DNA from: an uncultured Phycisphaerae bacterium
Lineage (GTDB): Bacteria > Planctomycetota > Phycisphaerae > UBA1845 > Fen-1342
Assembly: GCA_937928595.1 (NCBI GenBank)
Contig: CALGJV010000012.1
Coordinates: 1 to 64,000, forward strand
Length of the DNA stretch: 64,000 bases
Direction of reading: 5' to 3'
Within the stretch, counting starts at the first letter, position 1; each line of letters opens with the position of its first letter. Shown piece after piece: positions 9,477 through 17,741 of the stretch. The notes under the pieces were generated by a model that searched no databases, was not told the DNA's origin, and worked only from the letters and a program-made list of their open reading frames with translations. The position numbers and the translations under genes were made by a program.

Positions 9477-10049
9477 ATGCCGCGTCCCTGCAAGTGTCGC
9501 CGTGTCCGCGCCGACCCGCCCTGCAAGCTGTTCAAGCCGGCGGGTGTTCCGGGGCGTGGTTTGCCGCGCGTGACGCTGGGCCTGGACGAGGTTGAGGCGC
9601 TGCGACTGGCCGACGTGGAGGGGCTGTATCACGACGCAGCGGCGGCCGAGATGGGCGTGTCGCGGGCGACGTTCGGGCGGCTCATCGAGCAGGCCCGCCG
9701 CAAGGTGGCGACGGCCCTGCTGCACGGACAAGCGCTGGCGATGGAAGGAGGACCGATCACGCGCGTGGATGAGCGGGAGTTTCGGTGTGCTGATTGCGGT
9801 GAGGCGTGGCGGGTGCCGTTCGGGGTTCCGCGGCCGACGGCCTGTCCCAAGTGCGGCGGTCCCCGTCTGCACCGCGCGGACGCGGGGCGGGGGGCCGCGG
9901 GTGGCCGAGGGGGCGCAGGACACGGGCGCTGCCGACGCCGCGGGCGGGGCGGTGTCGGGGCGGGCGTTGCGGCGACCGGCCGGGCGGGTGCACTTCCGGT
10001 GAGTGAGCCGTGCGGGTCGATGGAAACGGGGGTGGAGGAACAGTCGTGA
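9477..10049 (+). CDS. DUF134-family (UPF0251) predicted DNA-binding regulator
   Basis: A 190-residue protein whose first 80 residues carry the DUF134 signature: Cys-rich start (PRPCKCRRV), then TLGLDEVEALRLADVEGLYH and a helix-turn-helix-like AAEMGVSRATFGRLIEQARRKVA. Residues 100-125 hold a zinc ribbon (FRCADCGEAW...CPKCGG). The remaining Gly/Arg/Ala-rich tail is low complexity. AAGGTGA lies 7 bases before the ATG. The gene is preceded by a strong promoter with an overlapping palindrome and is coupled by a GTGA overlap to a NifX-like gene. DUF134 and NifX/NifB-type proteins are neighbours in many anaerobes and facultative bacteria, which supports a joint role in metal or iron-sulfur handling. 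The role itself is inferred. Confidence 0.85.
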   Translation: MPRPCKCRRVRADPPCKLFKPAGVPGRGLPRVTLGLDEVEALRLADVEGLYHDAAAAEMGVSRATFGRLIEQARRKVATALLHGQALAMEGGPITRVDEREFRCADCGEAWRVPFGVPRPTACPKCGGPRLHRADAGRGAAGGRGGAGHGRCRRRGRGGVGAGVAATGRAGALPVSEPCGSMETGVEEQS

Positions 10050-10444
10050 GAATCGCCGTTGCATCGGATGACGGGGCCCGCGTCGCGCAACACACGGGGC
10101 GCTGTGCGGGCTTCGTGGTGTACGAGGTGCTGGACAGGGCCGCGCAGCGGCTCGAGTACCGCCGGAATCGGTTCACGGCGCATGCCCGCGGGGAGTGCGC
10201 CGGGGAGGGCGGCGCCGCGCCGGGGCACGCGCACCACTCACACGCCGCGCTGGTCGAGGCATTGTCCGATTGCTGCGTACTGGTCACGCGTGGGCTGGGA
10301 CCGCGGCTGGTCGCGGACCTTGCGGCGCGCGGCGTCGACGCGTACGTTTGCCCGGTGGAATCGGTGGACGAGGCGGCGACCCTGTTTGCCCGCGGGGCAC
10401 TGCCGCGGGCGGGCGGCTGTGGCTGCCGACACCACGGCGTCTGA
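10046..10444 (+). CDS. NifX/NifB-type dinitrogenase iron-molybdenum cofactor family protein
   Basis: A 132-residue protein of the small NifX/MTH1175-like fold, beginning VRIAVASDDGARVAQHTGRC, the usual start of the family. Middle and end segments (VLVTRGLGPRLVADLAARGVDAYV) also fit. A His-rich loop (HAHHSHA) and a C-terminal CGCRHHG suggest metal binding. GTG 10046 was chosen because GGAGGA lies 7 bases upstream and it overlaps the DUF134 stop codon (GTGA). No nitrogenase gene is in the window, so participation in nitrogen fixation is not implied; many such proteins occur in non-fixing bacteria. Confidence 0.85.
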   Translation: MRIAVASDDGARVAQHTGRCAGFVVYEVLDRAAQRLEYRRNRFTAHARGECAGEGGAAPGHAHHSHAALVEALSDCCVLVTRGLGPRLVADLAARGVDAYVCPVESVDEAATLFARGALPRAGGCGCRHHGV

Positions 10445-10481
10445 CGGCCGCTCGGTGCCCCGACCAAGGACTTTACGCACG

Positions 10482-10916
10482 GTGCACGACCCGTACGAGT
10501 TCGCGGCCGCGTGTCACCCGGCCTGCGTGGCCTGTCGGCCGCGCGGCGCGGGCGGCCTCGGGCTGCGTTTCGAGGGGGATGCGGAGGGGGTGCGGGCCGA
10601 GTTCGCCTGTGACACGACCTATCAGGGGTATCCGGACCGCGTGCACGGCGGCGTGATCGCGACGTTGCTGGACGCCGCGATGACCCACTGCCTCTTCGCC
10701 CGTCAGGTGCGCGGCTACACGGTGCGACTCAACATCCGTTTCCACGCGCCGCTGCAACTCGGGCCGCCGGCCGTCGTGCGTGCGGCCGTCACGGGTGCCC
10801 GTCCGCCGCTGTACCTGCTGCGGGCGGAGGTGCGGCAAGCCGACCGGCGATGTGCGTCGGCGGAGGCCAGCTTCTTCGGTGAAAGAAACCCGGATCCGTC
10901 GCGCGACGCGCACTGA
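10482..10916 (+). CDS. PaaI-family hotdog thioesterase
   Basis: A 144-residue acyl-CoA thioesterase-like protein. The hotdog core shows the conserved HGGVIATLLDAAMTHC helix and the following sheet (VRLNIRFHAPLQLGPPAVVRAAV). The N-terminal segment CHPACVACRPRGAGGLGL is a Cys-rich start seen in one subgroup of these proteins. I chose GTG 10482 with AAGGA 11 bases upstream; a GTG at 10455 would add nine residues and lacks a site. It follows the NifX-like gene by 37 bases and may be cotranscribed. Substrate is unknown. Confidence 0.8.
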   Translation: MHDPYEFAAACHPACVACRPRGAGGLGLRFEGDAEGVRAEFACDTTYQGYPDRVHGGVIATLLDAAMTHCLFARQVRGYTVRLNIRFHAPLQLGPPAVVRAAVTGARPPLYLLRAEVRQADRRCASAEASFFGERNPDPSRDAH

Positions 10917-10977
10917 CCCGCGTGGGGTCGGATGCTCCGCGTCTGCACGGCGGCGGGTCTTTTCTGGAGATCGGGAT

Positions 10978-11430
10978 ATGGACGCTGTTCGACGTGGTCT
11001 GCTGGGTGTGATGATCACGGGCCTTGCGTGGCTGGTGGTCGGTTGTCAGGCACCCGGTTCCACCGGGGCCGCGCCGCGCGACGGGGTTTTCGTGCATATC
11101 AGCCGCGGCCCGGGCGATCCGCATGCCGTCCTGATGGGGCTCAAGATGGCCACGCTGATGGCCGCCGACCGGGACGTACTCGTGTACTTCGACCTCAAGG
11201 GCGTCGAAGTCGTGCTGGCGGACGCCCCGGACCTCCGTTACGACGGCTTCGAGTCATCGCGGGTGCAACTCCGGGCGCTGCTGGACCGCGGCGTCCCGGT
11301 GCTGGCCTGCCCGGGCTGCCTGCGGGCCGCCGGACACAAAGCGGAGGACCTGATGCCGCGCGTGCAGGTGGCCGATAAGGACCGCTTTTTCTCCTTCACG
11401 CGCGGCCGCATCCTCACGCTCGACTACTGA
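10978..11430 (+). CDS. Lipoprotein with DsrE-like domain
   Basis: A 150-residue predicted lipoprotein. The signal peptide ends in the lipobox VVGC at about residue 22, so the mature protein is membrane anchored outside the cytoplasm. The body fits the DsrE/DsrF/YchN fold: SRGPGDPHAVLMGLKMATLMA, then DVLVYFDLKGVEVVLAD, and a late VPVLACPGCLRAAG segment with a CPGC pair where many DsrE proteins place functional Cys. GGAG lies 8 bases before ATG 10978. Exported DsrE proteins are less common than cytoplasmic sulfur carriers, so a sulfur-transfer role is only a possibility. Confidence 0.8.
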   Translation: MDAVRRGLLGVMITGLAWLVVGCQAPGSTGAAPRDGVFVHISRGPGDPHAVLMGLKMATLMAADRDVLVYFDLKGVEVVLADAPDLRYDGFESSRVQLRALLDRGVPVLACPGCLRAAGHKAEDLMPRVQVADKDRFFSFTRGRILTLDY

Positions 11431-11498
11431 GCTGGGCCGACCGTCGTCGGGGCCGCCGGCTTCCGGGCCGTCGGTCCGGGCCCTGGCCGGCACCGGCC

Positions 11499-11526
11499 TT
11501 GGCAGGCCCCGCCCGCCCGGTATACT
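11499..11526 (+). promoter_or_regulatory. Promoter of the EF-G-like gene
   Basis: TTGGCA (11499-11504) and TATACT (11521-11526) are 16 bases apart, each matching the consensus at 5 of 6 positions. Expected leader length is about 50 bases. It is the best-scoring vegetative promoter I found in the window. Confidence 0.6.
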
Positions 11527-11584
11527 AGGGATTCTTTGGACATTCCGGGCGGGATGAGGAACGCTTCGCAGCGGAGGTTGGTGC

Positions 11585-13630
11585 ATGTGCGCGGCTCAGA
11601 TCGACCAGATTCGCAACGTGGTTCTCGCCGGTCACAGCGGAGCCGGCAAGACCACCCTCGCCGAGGCGCTGCTGCACAAGGCGGGCGTCACCACCCGGCT
11701 CGGGAGCGTTGACGACGGGACCACTCTGCTGGACTTCGACGAGGAGTCGCGCGAGCGGAAGCACACCGTTGATTCCGCCGTATTCCACCTCGACCATGGC
11801 GGCTGCCTGATGAACTTCATCGACACGCCCGGCCTGCCCGACTACGCCGGGCAGGCCATCGCCGCCTTGGCCGCCGCCGAGACGGCCGCGATCGTCATCT
11901 CGGCCGCGTCCGGCATCGGCGTGAACACGCGTCGCATGTTCAATTTGGCGAAGACCTACGGGTTGGCGCGGATGATCATCGTGACGCGGATTGACGCGGA
12001 GAACGTCAACCTGGCGGACGTCGTGGCGGGGATCCGGGAGTCGTTCGGGCACGAGTGCCGCCCGGTGAACTTGCCGACCGGCGGGGGGCGGGCGGTGGTG
12101 GATTGCCTGGCGGCGGAGGGGGGACAGGCGGACGTGCTGAATGTCGGCGAATGCCACACGGCCCTGTGCGACGCGATCGTGGAGACGGACGAAAAGTTGA
12201 TGGAGAAGTTTCTCGAGACGGGCTCGGTACCGGCCGAGGCGCTGGGGCCGGCCATCGGGCAGGCGGTCGCGTCGGGGCACATCGTGCCGGTGCTGTTTTG
12301 CAGCGCCCGCGGCGACGTGGGCGTGAAGGAGGTGCTGGACGCGTTCGTGCGGTTCGCACCGTCACCGCGGGTGGGCAAGCGGCGGGCGCTGGTGATCGGC
12401 GAAGGCGAGAGCGCGAAGTCGGTCGAGATCGAGCCGAAGGCGGAGGGCGACTTCGTCGCGCAGGTGGTCAAGATCACGTCCGATCCGAAGAGCAATATCA
12501 AGTACTCGGTGGCGCGGGTCCACAGCGGCCGTCTGAGCGGCGACGGACAGGTGTTCGTCGCGGGCGACCGCAAGGGTCAGCGGCCGGGGCACCTGTTCAA
12601 GCTGCGGGGGCCGGAGCACGCGGAGATTCCGGAGGCGACGGCGGGGGACCTGGTGGCGTTCGCGAAGCTGGACTTCAAGGTGGGGCAGGTGCTGCTGGGC
12701 AAGGCCGGCGAGGGCACGATCCCGCTGCCGAAGCTGCCGACGCCGATGTACGCGCTGGCGATCGAGCCGAAGGCCCGCGGCGACGTAGAGAAGATCTCGG
12801 GCGCGCTGCACCGTTTCGCGGAGGAGGATCCGTGCTTTGAATGTCACCGCGACGCCGAGACGGGTGAGCTGGTCATGCACGGGCTGGGCGACCAGCACCT
12901 GAACGTGGTGCGCAGCAAGATGAAGCGGTACTTCAAGATCGAGGTGGACACCAAGCCGCCGAAGATCCCTTACCGCGAGACGATCAGCGGCTCGGTCAAG
13001 TACGTCGAGTACACGCACAAGAAGCAGACCGGCGGCGCCGGGCAGTTCGCACGCGTGTTCATCGACCTGGAACCCAACGAGCGCGGCAAGGGCTACGAGT
13101 TCATCGACAAGATCTTCGGCGGCGTGATCGACCAGGCGTTCCGCCCCTCGGTCGACAAGGGCTGCCAGGCCGTGATGAAGAAGGGCGTCATCGCCGGGTA
13201 CCCGGTCGTGGACGTCAAGGTCTCGCTTGTGGACGGCAAAACGCACCCGGTCGACAGCAAGGACATCGCGTTCCAGATCGCCGGCCGGCAGGCGTTCAAG
13301 AAGGCGTTCCTGCAGTGCAAGCCGATCCTGCTCGAGCCGATCGTGAACCTCGAGATCACGGTGCCGACGGAGAACATGGGCGACATCACGCGGGACATCG
13401 CGGGCAAGCGCGGCCAGATTCTCGGGCAGGACATCCTGCCGGGCAACCAGGTCAGCATCCGCGCGCAGGTGCCGCTGGCCGAAGTGGCGAGCTACGCCTC
13501 GCAGCTCAAGAGTGTCACCGGCGGGCAGGGGAGCTTCATCATGGAGCCCAGCCACTACGACGTGGTGCCGCCCAACATCCAGCAGCAGATCATGGCGCAG
13601 TACAAGTCCAAGGACGAGGAGGAGGAATAG
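11585..13630 (+). CDS. fusA: Elongation factor G paralogue (EF-G-like GTPase)
   Basis: A 681-residue five-domain translational GTPase. G1 (GHSGAGKTT, residues 16-24) and G3 (DTPG, near 80) are intact. G4, normally NKxD, reads TRID at about 134-137 in an otherwise well-aligned segment. G5 is FCSARGDVGV. Domains II to V follow with normal spacing, including ERPYRET-like IPYRETI and the domain IV segment HKKQTGGAGQFARV. The pattern matches the EF-G-like group found beside canonical EF-G in many bacteria. Its exact role (translocation, recycling or neither) is not known. GGAGG sits 7 bases before ATG 11585. It ends converging on a minus-strand gene; the gap at 13631-13714 is GC-rich but shows no hairpin with a T tract. 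Confidence 0.92.
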   Translation: MCAAQIDQIRNVVLAGHSGAGKTTLAEALLHKAGVTTRLGSVDDGTTLLDFDEESRERKHTVDSAVFHLDHGGCLMNFIDTPGLPDYAGQAIAALAAAETAAIVISAASGIGVNTRRMFNLAKTYGLARMIIVTRIDAENVNLADVVAGIRESFGHECRPVNLPTGGGRAVVDCLAAEGGQADVLNVGECHTALCDAIVETDEKLMEKFLETGSVPAEALGPAIGQAVASGHIVPVLFCSARGDVGVKEVLDAFVRFAPSPRVGKRRALVIGEGESAKSVEIEPKAEGDFVAQVVKITSDPKSNIKYSVARVHSGRLSGDGQVFVAGDRKGQRPGHLFKLRGPEHAEIPEATAGDLVAFAKLDFKVGQVLLGKAGEGTIPLPKLPTPMYALAIEPKARGDVEKISGALHRFAEEDPCFECHRDAETGELVMHGLGDQHLNVVRSKMKRYFKIEVDTKPPKIPYRETISGSVKYVEYTHKKQTGGAGQFARVFIDLEPNERGKGYEFIDKIFGGVIDQAFRPSVDKGCQAVMKKGVIAGYPVVDVKVSLVDGKTHPVDSKDIAFQIAGRQAFKKAFLQCKPILLEPIVNLEITVPTENMGDITRDIAGKRGQILGQDILPGNQVSIRAQVPLAEVASYASQLKSVTGGQGSFIMEPSHYDVVPPNIQQQIMAQYKSKDEEEE

Positions 13631-13714
13631 CCCGTCGCGCCGCCGGCGGCGGTCGGGGCCGCGGGCCTTGGCGACGTTCCGCCCCCGCGCGGGCGGCCTG
13701 AGACGCGGCCGGCC

Positions 13715-14803
13715 TCACTCCTCCGCGAGCACGAAATCCGTATCGACCCGCGCGAACGCGGTGCGGCCCGCCGCGTCGGCGAGCGTGACGCCGCCCGCCG
13801 TCGTGTCGAGCGTCGTGACGGCATCGAATCCGGGCGGGGTCGGCGCGAGGCCGAAGATGTAGCGGATGCGCAGGGGCGATTCCGGCCGCAGCTCGACCGC
13901 GGTCGGATACCCGCGGGCCGAGACGGCGTTGGGGGCGGTCGCGGCCCGATGGCCGAGATGGAAATACGCGGTGACTTCCTCGAGGCCGATCACATGGGTG
14001 TGCCGCGTGGAGAACGGCGGGTAGCGGCGGCCGCCGTGGCTCATCCAGAGCACCGTGCTGCGTAGTGCGCGGGGGTGCCGGAGGGCGAACCACACCCAGC
14101 CGGCACGCGGGGCCGTGGCCGCGGTCCAGGCCGGCGCGGGCTGCTCGGCCCGCACGAGCATGAGCAGGTCCTCGTGCCGCTCCAGCGCCGGGAACGACCG
14201 CAGGTCGACGGTGCCGCCGGCGGCGAGGCGGACGCAACCCAGGTCGGTGAAGGTCTGGGGGTACGCGAGGAGCGAGGTGCCGCGCTGCGGGTCGGGTTCG
14301 AGCGGCTCCGGCGGCGTCCCGCCCCACACCCAGCGCGAGAAGCCGAGCCGCAGGGGCTCGGCGGCCCGCAACATGGCGTGGTGGCCGATGGGCAGGGCGC
14401 CGGTGCCGCCCGTGAAGATGTGCTCCTGGTACACCGCGGCCTCGCCCGGGCGAACGTGGACGCGCTTGCGCAGCCGCGCGCCGGCGACCGGCCGGCGCAG
14501 CTCGAGTTCGAGCGCGGCGTCGTCGATGCGGATCGGGTCCCAGATGTCGTTGGCCGGTGAGCCGTGGGGGCGGTCCTCCTCGGGCAGCAGGTCGCTGGCG
14601 CCGAAGGGAGCGCAGAAGAAGTCGCCGCGCAGCACGCGCAACATGGGCGGCACGTCGTCGGCATGACCGTCCGGCGGCCACGGTGCCGTGTGAAGCGGCC
14701 GGACGGTGCCGCGGCCGAGGTCGAAGCAGACGTCGTCGAGTTGCCCGCCGAGCGCGGTGACGCCCAGGCGGACGCGCTCGCCCTGAATCCGCCACGTTTG
14801 CAT
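13715..14803 (-). CDS. Hypothetical protein, possible galactose-mutarotase-like fold
   Basis: A 362-residue protein I do not recognise with certainty. There is no signal peptide or membrane segment. The beta-rich sequence with regularly spaced short strands, ending in a run such as GVTLADAAGRTAFARVDTDFVLAEE, and motifs like FFCAPFGASDLLP and GHHAMLRAAEPLRLGF recall large carbohydrate-binding beta-sandwich proteins of the aldose 1-epimerase superfamily. I cannot point to the catalytic His/Glu pair of true mutarotases. GAGGG lies 6 bases before ATG 14803. The gene is divergent from lptF and convergent with the EF-G gene, so it forms a single-gene unit. Confidence 0.55.
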   Translation of the reverse strand: MQTWRIQGERVRLGVTALGGQLDDVCFDLGRGTVRPLHTAPWPPDGHADDVPPMLRVLRGDFFCAPFGASDLLPEEDRPHGSPANDIWDPIRIDDAALELELRRPVAGARLRKRVHVRPGEAAVYQEHIFTGGTGALPIGHHAMLRAAEPLRLGFSRWVWGGTPPEPLEPDPQRGTSLLAYPQTFTDLGCVRLAAGGTVDLRSFPALERHEDLLMLVRAEQPAPAWTAATAPRAGWVWFALRHPRALRSTVLWMSHGGRRYPPFSTRHTHVIGLEEVTAYFHLGHRAATAPNAVSARGYPTAVELRPESPLRIRYIFGLAPTPPGFDAVTTLDTTAGGVTLADAAGRTAFARVDTDFVLAEE

Positions 14804-14876
14804 GACCGACCCTCGCGGGGCCGGCGCCCGGCCGGGCGCCCGACCGCCGCCGCATTCTACCGCGGCCGGGGCGGCG

Positions 14877-14905
14877 TTGCGGGCGGCGGTCCGTCGCTAT
14901 AGAGT
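14877..14905 (+). promoter_or_regulatory. Promoter of the lptF-lptG operon
   Basis: TTGCGG (14877-14882) and TAGAGT (14900-14905) are 17 bases apart. The -10 has the same sequence as the one before the CBS-domain gene at 56900. Confidence 0.4.
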
Positions 14906-14971
14906 CTGTGCGATGATGCGAAGGATCGGCACGCGGCCAACGGGGCGGGCGGCGCGGTGACGGGAGCGGGT

Positions 14972-16645
14972 ATGCCCGTGATGGTCACGCTGCACGGCTA
15001 CGTCCTGCGCGAGCTGCTGAAGACGTTCGGGCTCACGCTGGCGGCGCTGACGGTCCTCATCACGATGGGGGGCGGCCTGTACAACGTGATCAGCCTCGAG
15101 GGGGTCAGCGCGGCCGACGTGGTGCGCTTCGTGCCGCTGCTGGCGCCGATCGCCGCTACGCTCGCGATGCCCATCGCGGCGCTGTTCGCCGCGACGATGA
15201 CGTACGGCCGACTGGCGGCGGACAACGAGCTGACGGCGTGTCGCGCGGCGGGCGTGAACATCCACCGGCTGCTGGCGTCGGCGGCGCTGCTCGCGGTGTT
15301 CGTGGCGGCGTTCACGTTCGTGATGGGAAGCTTCGTCCTGCCCGGCTACGCGGAGCAATTGGAGCGGATGGCCCGCAGCAACGTGCGCGACTTCGTCGCG
15401 CAGCAGCTCCGCGGCAAGGGGTTCATCCACCGCGGGAAGGCCGGCGGCGGCGGCGTCACGCTCACGGCCGAGGACCTGGAGATCGTGGGGGATCCGCAGC
15501 TGCGCGAGCGCGGCTTCGAGACCGGTCCCGGCCTGCATTATCTGCTGATTCACGGGCCGACGTTCCTGCAAACCGATGAGCAGGGGCAGCTCGAGCGGTT
15601 CGCGGCGGCCCGACTGGGCCTGTGCGTGATCGACACGCGCAAGATACCGATGGAAGGGACGCTGTACGTCCGCGACGGGCGGGACTTCGTGATCGGCCGG
15701 CACGCGGTCCTGATCAAACAGCAGCAGATCGGACCGCTGGCGATTCCGCTGCCCTTCACCCAGCGGTTGTCGGTCGCGTTCCTGTCGGACCTGATTCGCT
15801 GGCGGACCGTGCTCTGGGAGGCTCCCCGACTGGCGGACGACGTGCGGTTGTTCCGCATCGAGCTGACCCGACAGCTCTTCGGGGCGATGCTGACGCAAGC
15901 GCTCGGCGCAGGCCAGGCCGTGACGCTCACCGACGAGGCGGGCCAGGTCTACGAGTTGCGTGCCGCCAGCGCCGGACCGACCCGCAAGGGGCTGGAGCTG
16001 GCGGATGGGGAGGTCGCGGTCCGGCGCGCCTCCGGCGAGCGGCTGCGGCGCTACGTGGCCAAGCGCGTCGAGGTGAACATGGCCCCCTTGCCGAACGGGG
16101 AGCTGCTGGGCGAGATCCGGCTGGTGCGCACGGGCGCGCAGGACGTGCTCGAATACCAGGTGCATGCCGGGCGCGAGCGCGAGCCCCGGCGCCAGCCGAC
16201 CGTCAGCCTCGACGGAATCGTCGTGCCGGAGGACGTGCGGGCGCGGGCCGCGGCGTTCACCCCGGCTGCGGTGTTCGACCCGCGGGTGCCGCTGCCGCCC
16301 GGCGTGGAGCTGGGCGATCAGCGCATCGGCCTCCAGAAGGCCGGTACGCGGATGATTCGCAAGCTCACCGGCGCGATTCACTTCCGCCTGGGAATCACCG
16401 CCAGCGCGCTGGTGACCATCATCATGGGCGCCGCGCTGGGCATCCTGTTCCGCGGCGCGCGGGCTCTGGCGGCGTTCGCGCTGTCCCTGGTGCCGTTGTT
16501 CAGCGTGACGATGCTGCTGGTGCTCGGCCGGCAGCTCGCGGAAGGCGAGCTGACGCATCCGGCGGGGCCGGTCGTGACCTGGGGCGGGCTGGCTGCGGCC
16601 GGGGTGGCGAACGCCGTCATGGTCGGGCTGGGGGTGCGGCGATGA
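14972..16645 (+). CDS. lptF: LptF/LptG-family lipopolysaccharide export permease (long form)
   Basis: A 557-residue inner-membrane permease of the LPS transport ABC complex. Three N-terminal membrane segments (about residues 12-34, 50-75, 95-120) include the typical DNELTACRAAGVNIHRLL cytoplasmic coupling motif, and three more lie at the C-terminus. Between them a periplasmic region of over 300 residues replaces the usual jellyroll of about 150 residues, so the protein is much longer than the family norm near 360. ATG 14972 was chosen over GTG 14957 because GGGAG lies 6 bases upstream. It overlaps lptG by ATGA. The extra periplasmic sequence is not recognised. The gene implies an LPS-type outer membrane. 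Confidence 0.87.
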   Translation: MPVMVTLHGYVLRELLKTFGLTLAALTVLITMGGGLYNVISLEGVSAADVVRFVPLLAPIAATLAMPIAALFAATMTYGRLAADNELTACRAAGVNIHRLLASAALLAVFVAAFTFVMGSFVLPGYAEQLERMARSNVRDFVAQQLRGKGFIHRGKAGGGGVTLTAEDLEIVGDPQLRERGFETGPGLHYLLIHGPTFLQTDEQGQLERFAAARLGLCVIDTRKIPMEGTLYVRDGRDFVIGRHAVLIKQQQIGPLAIPLPFTQRLSVAFLSDLIRWRTVLWEAPRLADDVRLFRIELTRQLFGAMLTQALGAGQAVTLTDEAGQVYELRAASAGPTRKGLELADGEVAVRRASGERLRRYVAKRVEVNMAPLPNGELLGEIRLVRTGAQDVLEYQVHAGREREPRRQPTVSLDGIVVPEDVRARAAAFTPAAVFDPRVPLPPGVELGDQRIGLQKAGTRMIRKLTGAIHFRLGITASALVTIIMGAALGILFRGARALAAFALSLVPLFSVTMLLVLGRQLAEGELTHPAGPVVTWGGLAAAGVANAVMVGLGVRR

Positions 16646-17739
16646 CGACCGTGGACCGCTACATCGCCGCGTCCTTCCTGAGCAGCTACGTACTCCTGCT
16701 GCTGATCGGCATGGGTGTGTACATCTTCAGCGACCTGCTGGTGAACCTGGACGAGTTCACGGAGACCCGGGCGCCGGGGCTGGTCGAGATCCTCGGCCAC
16801 ATGGCCGACTTCTACGGCTACAACCTGCCGCGCTACTACCAGCAGCTCGGTGGCGTCCTGCTGGCGATGGCCGCGGGCTTCACGTTCGCGCTGATGCTGC
16901 GCAACAACGAGCTGACGCCGCTGGTGGCGGCGGGCGTGCCGCTCCAGCGTCTGGCGGCACCGGCTCTGCTGGTGTCGGTCGTGCTGGTGGCAGCGTGGGT
17001 GATCAACGGCGAGGTGGTCGTCCCGGCGCTGGCCCACAAGATCGCGCGGCAGCACGGCGACCTGGGCGACGCCGTCGGCGGCACGGCTGTGCTCTGTGTG
17101 CGCGACGACCACAACGCGATCCTGTCGGCCCGCGAACTGCACGTGCAGCGGGGGCAGTTGCGGGGCGTGATGATCATCGAGCCGACGGCGGAGGGGGCGC
17201 CGGCGTACCTGGTCCGGGCCGACGCCGCCCAGTACGACCCGGCCCGGTCGGTCTGGCGGCTGGAGCGCGGCGCGCGGCTCACGATGGGGCCCGCGTTCAG
17301 CGACGAGACGCTGGGCCACGTCGTCCAGTGGGAACCGGTGGACGAGTATCCCTTCACCCTCGCGCCGGACGGCATCCGCTTGCGCCAGTCGGCCCAGTGG
17401 ACGGACCTGATGAGCATTCGCCAGATGAACGCGCTGTTGCGCAGCCGCAACCTGCCGAACGCACCCGCGATCGCGCGGGCGCAGCACGTCCGCTTCATGC
17501 AGCCGCTCTTGGCCTGGATCATGATGCTGCTGGTCGTGCCGTTCTTCCTGACCCGGCAGCCCCAGAACGTGCTCGTGGCCGGCGGCAAGGCGCTGCTGCT
17601 GGCCGGGAGCTGCTTCGTGTTCACTTTCCTGTGTCACAGCCTGGCCGCGGACCCCCGCACCGCGCTCCTGGCGGCGGCGGCCCCGGTGCTGGCCTTCGGC
17701 CCGGTGGCGGTCCTGTTCTTCACGAACGTGAGGACGTAG
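16642..17739 (+). CDS. lptG: LptF/LptG-family lipopolysaccharide export permease
   Basis: A 365-residue permease of normal family length and the likely partner of the preceding protein in an LptB2FG complex. Membrane segments lie at about residues 9-32, 62-84, 98-118 and three at the C-terminus. The coupling motif LRNNELTPLVAAGVPLQRL is present, and the periplasmic jellyroll region lies at about 130-260. The start codon overlaps the lptF stop (ATGA), indicating translational coupling. A response-regulator gene follows after two bases. Confidence 0.88.
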   Translation: MTTVDRYIAASFLSSYVLLLLIGMGVYIFSDLLVNLDEFTETRAPGLVEILGHMADFYGYNLPRYYQQLGGVLLAMAAGFTFALMLRNNELTPLVAAGVPLQRLAAPALLVSVVLVAAWVINGEVVVPALAHKIARQHGDLGDAVGGTAVLCVRDDHNAILSARELHVQRGQLRGVMIIEPTAEGAPAYLVRADAAQYDPARSVWRLERGARLTMGPAFSDETLGHVVQWEPVDEYPFTLAPDGIRLRQSAQWTDLMSIRQMNALLRSRNLPNAPAIARAQHVRFMQPLLAWIMMLLVVPFFLTRQPQNVLVAGGKALLLAGSCFVFTFLCHSLAADPRTALLAAAAPVLAFGPVAVLFFTNVRT

Positions 17740-17741
17740 CC

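Noticed and set aside
10010-10045. Earlier GTG start for the NifX-like protein adding 12 Gly-rich residues
   Set aside because: The conserved fold begins at VRIAVASDDG and GGAGGA is correctly spaced only for GTG 10046.
13631-13714. GC-rich self-complementary gap between the EF-G and hypothetical genes as a terminator
   Set aside because: Short pairings exist (GCCGCCGGCGGC) but no T tract follows on either strand, so I cannot distinguish it from base composition.
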